A stretch of 14,590 bases of DNA, taken from Methanobacteriota archaeon (GTDB lineage Archaea > Methanobacteriota > Methanobacteria > Methanobacteriales > Methanobacteriaceae). The stretch is taken from the NCBI GenBank assembly GCA_023436175.1, contig JAEZKE010000107.1, positions 1 to 14,590 of the forward strand, read 5' to 3'. The translations under genes were made by a program, and so were the position numbers. Below, one piece after another: positions 14,529-14,590 of the stretch (within the stretch, counting starts at the first letter, position 1; each line of letters starts with the position of its first letter). Below the pieces are notes generated by a model that made no database searches, had not been told where the DNA came from, and worked only from the letters and a program-made list of their open reading frames with translations.

Positions 14529-14560
14529 AATTCTCCCTCCATTATTACGTTATTATTATC

Positions 14561-14582
14561 ATACTATTCTATAGTATTTAAA
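14561..14582 (-). promoter_or_regulatory. nikR promoter with overlapping palindrome
   Basis: The TATA-like TTTAAATA (plus-strand 14575-14582) predicts a start near 14553 and a leader of about 25 nt. ATACTAT (14561-14567) and ATAGTAT (14571-14577) form a perfect 7-bp inverted repeat with a 3-base centre that runs into the TATA box. This is a suitable place for a repressor to block initiation. The E. coli NikR operator (GTATGA half-sites 16 bases apart) is not reproduced. Confidence 0.5.
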
Positions 14583-14590
14583 GGTTGTTA

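Overview
The window looks like chromosome of a methanogenic archaeon of the Methanobacteriales, most likely a mesophilic, AT-rich Methanobacterium. The evidence is a proteasome-activating nucleotidase (PAN), a methanogen-restricted DUF356 protein, a pseudomurein-type set of ATP-grasp, MraY-like and Mur-ligase-like genes, NikR, a HycI-type [NiFe]-hydrogenase maturation protease, archaeal TATA boxes, and Shine-Dalgarno sites ending in GTGAT about 3 nt before the start codon.

Layout. 1-1037 is the 3' part of pan (+), cut by the window edge. 1042-1190 is an array of six small hairpins, the last a plausible terminator. 1251-1312 is a complete C/D box guide sRNA (+). 1569-2327 is a VTT/DedA-type membrane protein (+) whose coding sequence carries three of the same kind of hairpin in frame. 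2415-3077 is a double-zinc-ribbon membrane protein (+). 3099-3461 (-) is DUF356 and 3588-5177 (-) is a 14-TM DHA2-type drug-efflux transporter. 5783-7526 (-) holds two adjacent genes for exported, membrane-anchored proteins; the first is POTRA-like. 7699-11720 (-) is the cell-wall block: ATP-grasp ligase, then a hairpin array, then the MraY-like transferase, then the Mur ligase. 11833-12034 is the most regular hairpin array, lying between the divergent promoters of the ATP-grasp gene (-) and a carboxymuconolactone-decarboxylase-like gene (+, 12167-12529). 12691-14528 (-) is nikR, then a class I methyltransferase, then hycI.

How the genes relate. The three cell-wall genes plausibly make the lipid-linked pseudomurein precursor: the MraY homologue loads a UDP-activated peptide or sugar onto a polyprenyl carrier, and the Mur and ATP-grasp ligases form amide bonds. 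The two exported proteins next to them may act at the cell surface. NikR and HycI share a nickel theme: nickel uptake control and nickel-dependent hydrogenase processing.

Most unusual signals: (1) arrays of unlike but individually self-complementary mini-hairpins (7-10 bp stems, usually 3-nt loops) at three intergenic sites and also inside a gene. One array has an approximately 52-bp two-hairpin period and sits between divergent promoters, so it cannot be explained just as terminators. (2) hycI has no ATG, GTG or TTG available upstream of its conserved N-terminal motif; an ATA sits at the position expected from the local ribosome-binding geometry. (3) A textbook C/D box sRNA lies downstream of pan. 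(4) A palindrome overlaps the nikR core promoter.
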